The notes beneath the pieces were generated by a model. The model had not been told where the DNA came from. It saw nothing but the letters and a program-made list of their open reading frames with translations, and did no database searches. 64,000 bases of DNA, from positions 186,001-250,000 of the forward strand of contig NZ_JQJH01000003.1 of the NCBI RefSeq assembly GCF_000745425.1. The letters are read 5' to 3'. Position numbers and translations under genes: made by a program. Origin of the DNA: Beijerinckia mobilis (GTDB lineage: Bacteria > Pseudomonadota > Alphaproteobacteria > Rhizobiales > Beijerinckiaceae). The stretch's first letter is position 1, and each line of letters starts with the position of its first letter. Positions 1 through 9,162 of this stretch are shown one piece after another.

Positions 1-1671
1 TTCGAGACGCACCGGCGCGGAGAAGCCGCGTAGCAGCGAGGGAACCGGGCGTTCAGGCACGGCATGGAAGACAATGCGCCGGCGTTCCGTCGTGAGTTCG
101 ATGAGATCCCTCGCACATTCCTTTTCATCCGCCGCATCGGGACCGCTCGATTGCAGATCGACAGGCGTGCCGTCACGCGCGATGAGGCCGAAGGCGACTG
201 GGATGACGAAGGGCTGTTTTGTCTCCTGGCCCGGTGTCGGCTTGCAGCTTTGGGTGAGATCGAGTGTGTATGTCTGCGCCTGTTCGTCATAGGCGGTCTC
301 GACCTGGACGAGAGGCGTGCCGGATTGATGATACCAGAGCGAGAACTGATTGAGATCGCGTTTCGCGGTTTCCGCGAAGCAGGCGATGAAATCCTCGATT
401 GTGGCGGCAGTGCCGTCATGCCGGTCGAAATATAGATCCATGCCCTGCCGGAAGGCTTCATCGCCGATCAGCACCTTGAGCATACGGATGAGTTCGGCGC
501 CTTTTTCATAGACCGTCGCCGTGTAGAAATTGTTGATTTCGAGATAGGTGTCCGGCCGCACATTATGCGCCAGCGGCCCGGCATCCTCGGGGAATTGCGC
601 CGAGCGCAAGGTACGGACATCGGCAATGCGGCGCACCGCGCGCGAGCGCATGTCGGCGGAAAATTCGTGATCTCGGAAGACGGTCAGCCCTTCCTTGAGG
701 CACAGCTGAAACCAGTCGCGGCAGGTAATGCGATTGCCGGTCCAGTTGTGGAAATATTCATGGGCGATAACCGCCTCGATCTGCGCGTAATCCGTATCCG
801 TCGCAGTCTCGGGCAAGGCGAGAACATATTTGTCGTTGAAGATATTGAGGCCCTTGTTCTCCATCGCACCCATGTTGAAATCGGACACGGCAACGATATT
901 GAACACATCGAGATCGTATTCGCGGCCAAAGACCTCCTCGTCCCAGGCCATCGAGCGTTTCAGCGCATCCATGGCATAGGCCGCGGCTTTCTCCTTGCCG
1001 GGCTCGACATAGATGCCAAGGGCGACTTCGCGTCCGGAACGGGTGATGAAGCGATCGTGGATCGATCCAAGAATGCCGCCGACAAGCGCGAAGAGATAGC
1101 TGGGTTTGGGGAAGGGATCATGCCAGATGGCATAATGGCGGCCGGTGCCCTCTATCGTGCCGCTTTCGATCCGGTTGCCGTTGCCGAGCAACACCTGCGC
1201 CTCGCGGAAATCCGCTTCGATCCTGGTCGTATAGACGCTCAGCACGTCCGGGCGGTCGAGGAAATAGGTGATGCGGCGAAAGCCTTCCGCCTCGCATTGG
1301 GTGCAATAGGCGCTGCCGGAGCGATAGAGGCCCATCAGCCGCGTATTGGCCGTGGGATCCACTTCCGTCTCGATCTCGAGATGGAACGGCTCGTTCGGCA
1401 CCACGTCGATACGCAATTGATCCGGGGTCAGAAAGAGATTGGAGGGATCGAGCTGTGCCCCGTTCATGAGCACATATTTGGCCTTCAGATCATCGCCATC
1501 GAGAACGAGCGGAGCGCCCGGGACACCGTTCGGATTGGGGCGGAGCGAGAGCTTCGATTGAACCCGGGTCGCCGTCGCATGCAGGCGGATATCGAGTTCC
1601 ACGCGGTCGATCAGATAATCGGACGGTCGATAATCAGCGAGGCGGACGGGCTGGGGAAGGTCTGTACGCAT
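1..1671 (-). CDS. pepN: Aminopeptidase N (M1 family), 5' part; 3' end beyond the left edge
   Basis: Zinc aminopeptidase that removes N-terminal residues from peptides in the cytoplasm. About 557 codons are visible and no stop is reached, so the gene runs off the left edge; the family is usually about 870-890 residues. Reading leftwards from the ATG at 1671, the N-terminal beta domain is followed by the GAMEN substrate-binding motif near residue 270 and the zinc motif HEYFHNWTGNR near residue 303, with the second zinc glutamate expected just after (KEGLTVFRD). These two motifs together identify PepN. The start is preceded by a modest purine stretch (GAAGAGAG). A purine-poor 130-base gap separates it from the LplT-like gene, which is transcribed in the same direction. 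Identity is firm; exact start fairly firm. Confidence 0.95.
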   Translation of the reverse strand, partial: MRTDLPQPVRLADYRPSDYLIDRVELDIRLHATATRVQSKLSLRPNPNGVPGAPLVLDGDDLKAKYVLMNGAQLDPSNLFLTPDQLRIDVVPNEPFHLEIETEVDPTANTRLMGLYRSGSAYCTQCEAEGFRRITYFLDRPDVLSVYTTRIEADFREAQVLLGNGNRIESGTIEGTGRHYAIWHDPFPKPSYLFALVGGILGSIHDRFITRSGREVALGIYVEPGKEKAAAYAMDALKRSMAWDEEVFGREYDLDVFNIVAVSDFNMGAMENKGLNIFNDKYVLALPETATDTDYAQIEAVIAHEYFHNWTGNRITCRDWFQLCLKEGLTVFRDHEFSADMRSRAVRRIADVRTLRSAQFPEDAGPLAHNVRPDTYLEINNFYTATVYEKGAELIRMLKVLIGDEAFRQGMDLYFDRHDGTAATIEDFIACFAETAKRDLNQFSLWYHQSGTPLVQVETAYDEQAQTYTLDLTQSCKPTPGQETKQPFVIPVAFGLIARDGTPVDLQSSGPDAADEKECARDLIELTTERRRIVFHAVPERPVPSLLRGFSAPVRLE

Positions 1672-1802
1672 GGGACTCTCTTCAACGGAATGGACGCGGC
1701 TTGAGACGCAGCTCGGGATTTTGCCTCATGTGGCGGCCATCATAGGCTTTCGCAACCGTTGATCAACGCCGTCAGCCTCCGCATCGCGTGCCGACGTCAC
1801 GA

Positions 1803-3089
1803 TCATTCGGCGGCGGCGAGCCTCGGCTGGGCCAGCTTGCGGGCGATCAGCGCCGCCACGACGAATGTGGTAATGCCGAAAAGGATCAGCACGAAAGAGG
1901 CGGACAGCCCGATGAGAGGGCTCTGCGCCAGGGCCGAGGCCAGGCTCGCAAGAATCATGAAAAGCGCATTGAGAATGTTGATGGCTCCGACGATGCGGGC
2001 GCGCTGAGTGGCTTCCGCATTGGCCTGAACCATCGTGAAGAGCGGCACGACGAACAGGCCACCGGAGAGAGCGAGGCCGATGACGTCGAAGGCAAGCCGC
2101 AGGCCGGTGGCATTGCGGAAGAATTCAACGAGCTCAAGCGTTTCGCCCGGTTTGTTCAGGTTCAAGGTCGCAAAACCAAGATCGATGAGAAAGACCGCCA
2201 TGCCGATTGCCGCCGGAGTGACGATGCGCAGCGGCGGCCGGCCATGGGCGAGAAAGGCGGCGAGAAGCGAGCCGATGCCGATGCCGAAAGCGAAGAGTGC
2301 GCTGATGGCCGTCTCGACATCGAGCCCGCCGCCGAGCTTGTTGCGGATGATAGTTGGCACGAGAGAGACGGCGACGGCGGCCAGTACCCAGAACCAGGAA
2401 ACGGCGAGGCCGCCGAGCCAGAGCAGGCGATCCGCCCGCAGGAAATGCAGGAGCGCCCGGGTCGAGGCGAAGGGATTGCGGTGAATGTGCAGGGCAGGAT
2501 CGGCCGCTCCCTTGCCGGGAATGAAGAGGCTGGAGACGAAGCACAAAAGCGCGATTGCGAGCAATTGCAGGGCGATGGTTTCTGGCGTGCGATGGTCGGA
2601 CGCGGAAAGGCCGCCAAAGATCAATCCGAATAAGATGGCGAGAAAGGTCGCCGCCTCGATCAAGGCATTGCCGGCGGTGAGTTCCTCCAGCGAAAGAAGC
2701 TCGGGCAATATCCCGTATTTAATGGGTCCGAACAGGGCAGCGATCGTGCCGAGCCCGAACAGGGCAGCAAAGAGCGCCGGGACGGAATTCAGCCAGAAAC
2801 CGATTGCCGCCAGCGTCTGAACCGCGAGTTCACCGCCTTTCAGATAACGTGTGATGCGCGCCTTGTCATAGGCATCGGCCCATTCGCCGCCAAGACCTGA
2901 GAGAAACAGGGACGGCAGAATGAAGATCGCCACGGCCAGGGAAACGAGCGGTCCGGCTTCCGCTTCGCCAAGGCGAAACAGTACCAGCATGGCGAGCATG
3001 TTGCGGACGAAATTGTCGTTGAAGGCCGAAAAAAACTGGCACCAGAACAGGGGAGCGAACCGGCGCTGCCGCAAAAGGCCGAAAATCAT
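1803..3089 (-). CDS. MFS transporter, LplT-like (lysophospholipid transporter family)
   Basis: Polytopic inner-membrane protein of about 428 residues with some 12 hydrophobic segments. The N-terminus (RRFAPLFWCQFFSAFNDN) and the later 'LFGPIKYGILPEL' and 'LTAGNALIEAATFLAILFG' segments are typical of the LplT branch of the major facilitator superfamily, which flips lysophospholipids inward for re-acylation. In many proteobacteria this domain is fused to, or sits beside, an acyltransferase/acyl-ACP synthetase (Aas); no such partner is visible here, so the substrate is inferred only. I chose the ATG at 3089 because family members begin just before this conserved stretch; a GTG at 3128 would add 13 residues but has no ribosome site. 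Confidence 0.8.
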   Translation of the reverse strand: MIFGLLRQRRFAPLFWCQFFSAFNDNFVRNMLAMLVLFRLGEAEAGPLVSLAVAIFILPSLFLSGLGGEWADAYDKARITRYLKGGELAVQTLAAIGFWLNSVPALFAALFGLGTIAALFGPIKYGILPELLSLEELTAGNALIEAATFLAILFGLIFGGLSASDHRTPETIALQLLAIALLCFVSSLFIPGKGAADPALHIHRNPFASTRALLHFLRADRLLWLGGLAVSWFWVLAAVAVSLVPTIIRNKLGGGLDVETAISALFAFGIGIGSLLAAFLAHGRPPLRIVTPAAIGMAVFLIDLGFATLNLNKPGETLELVEFFRNATGLRLAFDVIGLALSGGLFVVPLFTMVQANAEATQRARIVGAINILNALFMILASLASALAQSPLIGLSASFVLILFGITTFVVAALIARKLAQPRLAAAE

Positions 3090-3320
3090 CGGAAAGCACC
3101 ATGGAAAAAGGCCGAAAAGGCGAAACACACAGGAAAGCCGTTAGTCTGGTTTTTTTATGAATGATCCCTCGTGAAACGGGGAGCATCGAAGGCGCCGGTG
3201 GTCGATATCGAACCGCCCTTGTACCTTCCCAAGTGTCAAAATAATCAGAAATTCACCTGAAAGATGGCATCGCCTTGAGGGCCATGGACGAGGGTCATGG
3301 ACGAGAATTATGGGCGACGA

Positions 3321-4826
3321 TCAGGGACTGGCCTGTTTCAGCACATCGGCATGGCCGATAACGCGCGAAATTTCCGGAAAATCAGTTCGGATCCCGTGAT
3401 CGAGCGCATCGACGCGGTCATGAACTTCGGCGACGGACAGGCTCGGGTCGACCGCGCAATGATAATTGACCACCAGTCCGGCCGAGGTTTCCCGAACGCG
3501 GACATTATGAATCTCCGATATCGCCTGATCGGGAAGCGCGATCTTGCTCAGATAGGCCTGGATTTCAGCGATTTTTGCTGCCGGTGCATCCCTGCCGGAT
3601 AGTTCGGCTGGCATCATCGGTTCGATATGGCTTTCGACTTCGGTGTCAGGTCCGAGTTCCTGGGCGATCTCATTCTCGAGGCGCGAGACGATCTCATGCG
3701 CCATGCCATGGGTCATGCTGGCGGTGAGCTCGACATCGAAGCTGATGGAAATACGCCCATCGATTTCCTGCACCGTCACATGGTGGATCGCGACATGCCG
3801 CTTGGCGGCAATCAGGAGAATGCGTTCGAGAATCGTCTCGTCGCCGAGCGCGACCGGATGCGCTGACAAGGTGAGCGAGACGTCGGGATAATGTTGGGCG
3901 AGGGCGGACCGGACGTTGGTCTTGATCTTGGCGGCTTGTTCAAGCGGCAGCGTGCGGGCGACGGAAATATCCATTTCACCCAGAACCTGTGAGCCAAATG
4001 GGCGCAACCGCAGAGTTCCCAGCGCGATTACGCCTGGCACGGACGAAACGAGGTCGCGAATCTTGTCCGCGAGACCTTCGGGGGCCGCATCGAGCAAGGT
4101 GTTGATCGTCTGCCGGCCCAATTGAAAACCTGTATAGGCTATGATGCTCGCGACTGCGAGGGCGGCGAGCGGATCGGCGCGGGGGAAACCGAGCCAGGTC
4201 ATGAAGAGGCCGAAGAGAGCGGCGCCCGACGCACCGAGATCCGCCATGAAATTCAGGGCTTCGGCGGCCAAGGCCTGGCTTTTGGTGCGTTTGGCGATGG
4301 AGCGGAGCGATTGCCAGCGGATTGCGTCAATGACCATTGAGACGATCAATACGCCGAAGGAAAGAACGCCAGCCTCGATGATGCTGCCGCCTTCCCACAG
4401 GCGGCGCAGAGCTTCGGTTATGATGAAGACGCTGAATCCGAACAAAAGACCGGTTTGGACCAGAGCCGCAAGCGCCTCGACCTTCGCATGCCCATATTGA
4501 TGAACATCATCGGCGGGCTGATGAGCTATGCGCAGGGCCACGAAGGTCATGAGCGAGGTGAGGATGTCAGCGAAATTATTGGCCGCCTCGGACATGATGG
4601 CGAGCGAGCCGGAAGCCACCCCGGCGATGACTTTAGCGAGAGTCATCAGCGCCTTGACGCCGACTGAGATCAGCGCCTCGCGCTCCTTTTCCCAATTCTC
4701 GTCCGCCGCCTCGATCGGCTCTCCCGCGGCCATCGGGGAGTTGTTGCCGTCAGCCGTGCGTCCAAAAGCAAACATCGTCCCGAGACCGCTGCCGAGGCTG
4801 GAGAACAGGGATCCGCCGGCCGTCAT
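3321..4826 (-). CDS. Cation diffusion facilitator (CDF) metal transporter with three tandem C-terminal domains
   Basis: Inner-membrane metal/proton antiporter family; about 501 residues from this start, against roughly 300 for FieF. The membrane part aligns by eye with FieF, including the conserved PADDxHxxGHxKxE loop. At the FieF transport site (Asp45, Asp49, His153, Asp157) this protein has Asn-x3-Asp in TM2 (NNFAD) and Asn-x3-Asp in TM5 (NFMAD), so both non-Asp positions are asparagine. After TM6 there are three consecutive modules that each resemble the cytoplasmic cation-efflux dimerisation domain (starting near VSSVPGVIALG, AAKRHVAIHHV and PDQAISEIHNV). The metal cannot be read from this. 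Start uncertain: no good ribosome site; the frame is open to 5084 and an ATG at 4733 is also possible. Confidence 0.85.
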   Translation of the reverse strand: MTAGGSLFSSLGSGLGTMFAFGRTADGNNSPMAAGEPIEAADENWEKEREALISVGVKALMTLAKVIAGVASGSLAIMSEAANNFADILTSLMTFVALRIAHQPADDVHQYGHAKVEALAALVQTGLLFGFSVFIITEALRRLWEGGSIIEAGVLSFGVLIVSMVIDAIRWQSLRSIAKRTKSQALAAEALNFMADLGASGAALFGLFMTWLGFPRADPLAALAVASIIAYTGFQLGRQTINTLLDAAPEGLADKIRDLVSSVPGVIALGTLRLRPFGSQVLGEMDISVARTLPLEQAAKIKTNVRSALAQHYPDVSLTLSAHPVALGDETILERILLIAAKRHVAIHHVTVQEIDGRISISFDVELTASMTHGMAHEIVSRLENEIAQELGPDTEVESHIEPMMPAELSGRDAPAAKIAEIQAYLSKIALPDQAISEIHNVRVRETSAGLVVNYHCAVDPSLSVAEVHDRVDALDHGIRTDFPEISRVIGHADVLKQASP

Positions 4827-5169
4827 GATGGAAACGCCGCGGGTGAGAAACGTCCGGGCCGTTTTCCGGCCCCGCAGAAGGAGCGCGAAATTAATGGATG
4901 CTCTGTCAGAGCGCACAGGAAAGGGGCGCTGACGATTGAGAGTCTGCCGCCGTTTGCGGCTGTTGCTATAATACGGCATCGACCGGAGCCTTGGGAAGCG
5001 AATCGGAAGAGGGCCTACAGTCATCGGGCGTAGCGGAACCGGAGGGAAAAGTGTGGGGCAATGCCAGGCCGGGAGCAACGGCACCGTTTCGGCTACGCCC
5101 TCTTTCTGCTTCGCTTATCGGTGAGCCCGCCAGGACCATGGACAGCGAGGGAAGAGCCGAGGGACAAGC

Positions 5170-5610
5170 ATGGAATATCTTCATACGATGGTCCGGGTGA
5201 CCGAGTTGGAAAAGTCGCTGAACTTTTATTGTGACAAACTTGGCCTTGTCGAGGTCAGACGCGTGGAAAGCGAGAAAGGCCGCTACACATTGGTCTATCT
5301 CGCGGCGCCCGGCGACATGGAACGGGCGATCAAGTTCATGGCCCCCCTGATTGAACTGACCTACAATTGGGATCCGGAAACCTATACGGGGGGCCGCAAT
5401 TTCGGTCATCTCGCCTATAGCGTCGAGAATATCTACGCGACTTGTGAAAACCTTATGAGGAAGGGCGTGACCATCAACCGGCCACCGCGTGACGGGCATA
5501 TGGCCTTTATCCGCTCGCCCGATAATATTTCCATAGAGATCCTGCAGAAGGGCGAGCCTTTGCCGCGCCAGGAACCTTGGGCCTCCATGGCGAATGTGGG
5601 GACCTGGTGA
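5170..5610 (+). CDS. gloA: Lactoylglutathione lyase (glyoxalase I)
   Basis: Isomerises the methylglyoxal-glutathione hemithioacetal to S-lactoylglutathione in the cytosol. The 146-residue protein has the two VOC-fold modules and all four metal ligands expected from E. coli GlxI: His5, Glu62 (IELTYNW), His80 (FGHLAYS) and Glu123 (IEIL). A GAGGGA ribosome site lies just before the ATG. It stands alone, divergent from the CDF gene. Its cosubstrate glutathione depends on gshA, also in this window near 62-63.5 kb. A leftward open frame covering the same DNA is a shadow. Confidence 0.95.
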   Translation: MEYLHTMVRVTELEKSLNFYCDKLGLVEVRRVESEKGRYTLVYLAAPGDMERAIKFMAPLIELTYNWDPETYTGGRNFGHLAYSVENIYATCENLMRKGVTINRPPRDGHMAFIRSPDNISIEILQKGEPLPRQEPWASMANVGTW

Positions 5611-6196
5611 AGCAGGGCTGAAACCGATAGGCTCTTCCCGATCCGTCATGCCAGATTTTTATTCCCGTGATTCCTCAGCGATGGGTTCTTTTGGAAATGT
5701 GGCGCGGCGATTCTGCCCCCTCACGGCGGCGGGCTGCCTCTTCGACCCGATTCTTAAATGCAGGAAACCGTGATCGAGAGGAGCGATGCGGGTGGCGGAT
5801 CCAGAAAATATTGGCCAGCTTGACGAAAGGGTGAGCCGGTAGAAGGAAGCCAAGGGAAACGTCGCGGAAAGCGTGAGGCAATTGCGGCAATTCGGCCACA
5901 GTCGGGTTTCGGACTGCCGCCTATGCGCTTCAAAAATGTTGCAACGCATCCTCAGTCCTGCGACAGACGGCGGGGAATTCCGGCGGGATTGCAGCGGGTG
6001 GAGATCCGCTCTACAGCATCAAACTGAAAGCGTGCGCCGCTTTTGGGATAAACCGACGCTCTTCCGGGCTGTTAGAGCATCGTTTTCGATCTCGTGAAAT
6101 GTGCGATGCCCATTGGCCGCCATGGATGAGATGTTATGAGGCTTTGGCATCAACCCTGCGGCGATCGCGAACTGGACCCCGATCGGAGATCTTGAA
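5611..6196. other. Gene-free stretch before the polyprenyl synthase gene
   Basis: No frame here has convincing protein character or a ribosome site. The only structure I see is a degenerate copy of a palindromic repeat at 6016-6054, followed by a short AT-rich stretch that may hold the promoter of the next gene. Confidence 0.5.
6016..6054. repeat. Degenerate copy of the gcatcaaaccgaaaag palindromic repeat
   Basis: The left arm gcatcaaactgaaag (6016-6030) matches the arm of the repeat at 29336-29384 with one change. The right arm, around cttttgggataaac, is only a partial complement. It is followed at about 6073 by a 'tagagcat' motif that also precedes the 29 kb copy. Confidence 0.5.
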
Positions 6197-7207
6197 TTGG
6201 GCATGGTGATTCCTCTCGAAGACGCAAAAGAGACCGGCATCGAAAGGCTCCTTGCCCTGGTGACGCCAGATATGGAGCGCGTCAACCAGACCATTCTCTC
6301 GCGCACCACTTCCGACGTGTCGATGATTCCCGAGGTGGCGAACCATCTGATTTCCTCCGGGGGAAAACGGCTTCGTCCAATGCTGACGCTCGCCGCCGCG
6401 GGGCTTTGCAATTATGCCGGGCAGGGCCATGTCAAATTGGCGGCTGCGGTGGAATTCATGCATACGGCTACGCTGCTGCATGACGATGTCGTGGACGAAA
6501 GCGACATGCGGCGCGGGAAACTCGCGGCTCGTATGCTGTGGGGCAACGAGGCGAGCGTTCTCGTCGGCGATTTTCTGCTCGGCCAAGCGTTCAAGATGAT
6601 GGTCGAGGTCGGCTCGCTCGCCTGTCTCGAGGTCCTGTCTTCCGCCGCGGCTGTGATCGCCGAGGGAGAGGTCATGCAATTGGCCGCCGCCAAGGATACG
6701 GAAACCGGCGAGGACGATTATCTGGCGGTGATCCGTGCAAAAACTGCTGCTTTGTTCGGTGCGGCCGCCGAGGTGGGCGCTTTGCTGGCGGAACGGCCCA
6801 AAGCCGAGGTTGCCGCTTGCCGCAGCTATGGGCTGAACCTTGGCATTGCATTCCAGCTGATCGACGATGCCCTCGATTATGGCGGAACATCCGCCAATCT
6901 CGGCAAGAATGTCGGCGACGATTTCCGCGAGGGCAAGATCACGCTTCCCGTCGTGTTGAGTTTCCGGCGGGGCAGCCAGCAGGAGCGTGATTTTTGGCGC
7001 CGCACGTTGGAGAAGGGCGAAATCGCCGATGGCGATCTTGATGTCGCCATTGCCACGATGCGCCGGCATCGCGCCATTGAGGATACTGTCGAGCGCGCCC
7101 GTCATTATGGCGCGATGGCGCATGACGCTCTGGATTTGTTTCCCGCTTCCGCCTGGAAGCTGGCTCTGAACGACGTTGTTGATTTCTGCGTCAACCGCGT
7201 TTCCTGA
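6197..7207 (+). CDS. All-trans polyprenyl diphosphate synthase (octaprenyl/decaprenyl type)
   Basis: Condenses isopentenyl diphosphate onto an allylic primer to make the ubiquinone side chain. The 336-residue protein carries both aspartate-rich motifs, DDVVD (96-100) and DDALD (223-227), with the SGGKRLRP substrate-binding segment (54-61). The chain-length class is inferred from similarity to IspB/DdsA-type enzymes; in alphaproteobacteria the product is usually ten isoprene units. Start: a TTG at 6197 sits 8 bases after a GGAG site, while the ATG at 6203 would be 14 bases away; either is possible and differs by two residues. The opposite strand carries a long shadow frame (6134-8578). Confidence 0.92.
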   Translation: MGMVIPLEDAKETGIERLLALVTPDMERVNQTILSRTTSDVSMIPEVANHLISSGGKRLRPMLTLAAAGLCNYAGQGHVKLAAAVEFMHTATLLHDDVVDESDMRRGKLAARMLWGNEASVLVGDFLLGQAFKMMVEVGSLACLEVLSSAAAVIAEGEVMQLAAAKDTETGEDDYLAVIRAKTAALFGAAAEVGALLAERPKAEVAACRSYGLNLGIAFQLIDDALDYGGTSANLGKNVGDDFREGKITLPVVLSFRRGSQQERDFWRRTLEKGEIADGDLDVAIATMRRHRAIEDTVERARHYGAMAHDALDLFPASAWKLALNDVVDFCVNRVS

Positions 7208-7348
7208 CTTCCTCACCCTCTCGATTCCGGCCTGTACCGTTTTGAGACGCGACTTCAAAGTCGCGGCGTAACCGCTTCGCAAGCATGTTTGCCGATAAAT
7301 CTCCCGGAACAGAATTGCGGCTTGGCCGCACGGAAATCGGGATAGGGC

Positions 7349-8611
7349 ATGCGCGGGTCGCGAGTCGGTTGGGCAATGGGAATCATCGCGCCATGGTGTC
7401 TGGCGGTCGGATTGCTCGTGTCGTTCAGTGCGGATGCCGGCCAGGACGCGGTGATGGGCGGTTCTCTCGTGCCATTGTCGGATCGGGCCCCTGACCGTCC
7501 GGTTGTGCTCATTCCCGATGAAGCCTTCGGCATAGAAGCGGTTCCCTCCACCCGTAGTGATGCGATCGTCGCCGTGGCGGCCTTGCGGGCGGTCAGCCTG
7601 GAATTGGGAGAAAAGCAGGATTTCGCCCAATGGGCGGATGAGGCCGAGCCACATGCCGACCTCAAACGCTTCGCCCAGACGAATGACGGGAAAGCCGTTC
7701 CGATGATCGATCGCAGCCGCAAGGGTGATCCTTTGATCGGGTTGCGGCCGACTTTTGATACGAATTTGCGTAAGGATGGCGGCTACGCCAGATTGCGCGC
7801 GCATGATCTGCTGTTTGCCCATGATGAAACCTCGCCCACCGGGGGATTTTCTCCTGCCGATGGCGATGTCGATGGGCCGGAAAGCGTCGCGGCTTTCGAA
7901 CCCTGGCCTGATGGGGAAAATCCGACCACCGCTCCGGCTCGTGCCGATGCCTCTCCGGCGGCGGCAGAGACCGCAACCACGGAGACACGCACCACCCTGA
8001 TCATGCGCCCGAGCGCGCTCAATGAACGGCTCGTACAAGGGGCGACACCGCCAACGCCGCGCGCCTTGGCGCTCGCTTCGACGACGCCGGCGCCAGCGGA
8101 CACTACGCCGGTCGAGGTCGTCTTCCAGCGCTCCAAAAATGCGCCAGAGGAATTTGTGGAACGGCAGAAACCGAGTTATGCGGCGCTGATCGGCGCCGAT
8201 CGGTCGGCGAGCGAAAAACGGTGTCTGGCTGAAGCGATTTATTTTGAGGCGCGTAGCGAAACGGAAGAAGGCCAGGCGGCTGTTGCCCAGGTTGTCCTCA
8301 ATCGTGTCGCGAGCGGCCTTTATCCAGCCTCGATCTGCGGCGTCGTCTACCAGAACCGCACCCATTACCGCGGATGTCAGTTCTCCTTCGCCTGTGAGGG
8401 AAAATCCCTGCGGGTGAATGAGCCCGAAGCCTGGCGCCTTGCTGTCAGGGTTGCGGATTCCGTCATTGCCGGCCGCACTTACCTTGCCGACGTCGGAAAT
8501 TCCACCCATTATCATGCCGATTATGTTCGGCCGCGGTGGGCCAAGGCTTTGAAAAAGATGGAAGTTATCGGGCGCCATATCTTCTATCGGCTAAGGCCCG
8601 GACAAAGCTGA
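7349..8611 (+). CDS. Cell wall hydrolase, SleB/CwlJ-type (Hydrolase_2 domain)
   Basis: Probable peptidoglycan hydrolase acting in the periplasm. The 420-residue protein starts with a signal sequence or membrane anchor (IIAPWCLAVGLLVSFSADA), then a long low-complexity Ala/Pro/Thr-rich linker, and ends in a compact SleB-like domain of about 150 residues: EAIYFEARSE (with the presumed catalytic Glu), AQVVLNRV, the Cys pair in 'GCQFSFAC', and the His-rich 'STHYHADYVRP'. In spore formers this family opens the cortex; alphaproteobacteria lack spores, so the role is likely general wall remodelling. Preceded by a GGGATAGGG stretch. Substrate not shown by the sequence. Confidence 0.85.
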   Translation: MRGSRVGWAMGIIAPWCLAVGLLVSFSADAGQDAVMGGSLVPLSDRAPDRPVVLIPDEAFGIEAVPSTRSDAIVAVAALRAVSLELGEKQDFAQWADEAEPHADLKRFAQTNDGKAVPMIDRSRKGDPLIGLRPTFDTNLRKDGGYARLRAHDLLFAHDETSPTGGFSPADGDVDGPESVAAFEPWPDGENPTTAPARADASPAAAETATTETRTTLIMRPSALNERLVQGATPPTPRALALASTTPAPADTTPVEVVFQRSKNAPEEFVERQKPSYAALIGADRSASEKRCLAEAIYFEARSETEEGQAAVAQVVLNRVASGLYPASICGVVYQNRTHYRGCQFSFACEGKSLRVNEPEAWRLAVRVADSVIAGRTYLADVGNSTHYHADYVRPRWAKALKKMEVIGRHIFYRLRPGQS

Positions 8612-9162
8612 ACGGGTCGCGAGCCGTTACGAGTGTACTCTATATGGCCATTCGCCTGAACGCATGAAACGATCCCGGCTGCTGGAAGACCTTTTTGCCG
8701 GGAAAGGATTGTCTGGCTGAGCCCGGTCGGCCATCCTATTTCCGCCTTTTCCACGGGGCAAAGTTGACTCGGCCAATTCAGGTGCGTTCTTCCGATAATG
8801 GCCGTGTGAGACCCTTCGATCGCGGCGCCGCGTGTATTTTCGCTGTGAATTTTCTCGCCGCCTGCTTAAAAATCTTTGGAAATGGTTCTGTTTTTTGAGT
8901 GAGACTATCCGGAAACAGCCGAATGCGCTCTCCCGTCAAGGAAACGTGTTGATGCAAGATGCTTGGCGCATTGTAGCTATTTCCCGCATTGTGCCGCCTC
9001 TTTGAGGTGGAAGGAAACTGCAGGAAAGCCATTTCTGCATGATCCGTCCGGGAAATCTCATCATTTGATTACGAAAAGCGCATAAAATTCGTCTTGAAAA
9101 CGACTATATCCTTCCAAAATTGATGCTCAAGATCGTGTGCGCTCTCAGGGAAAGACGATAGC
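8612..9162. other. Gene-free stretch before the TPR protein gene
   Basis: No supported gene. The last 100 bases become AT-rich and probably hold the promoter of the TPR gene; I see no clean -35/-10 pair with standard spacing and no strong hairpin. Confidence 0.45.

Noticed and set aside
565-1704. A 379-codon rightward frame in the first 1.7 kb
   Set aside because: The minus strand carries pepN with GAMEN and HEYFH motifs; the plus frame shows none.
6134-8578. An 814-codon open frame on the minus strand opposite the polyprenyl synthase and SleB-type genes
   Set aside because: The plus strand encodes clear enzymes with catalytic motifs; the minus frame has no signal, domain or ribosome site. 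Long antisense frames are expected in GC-rich genes.
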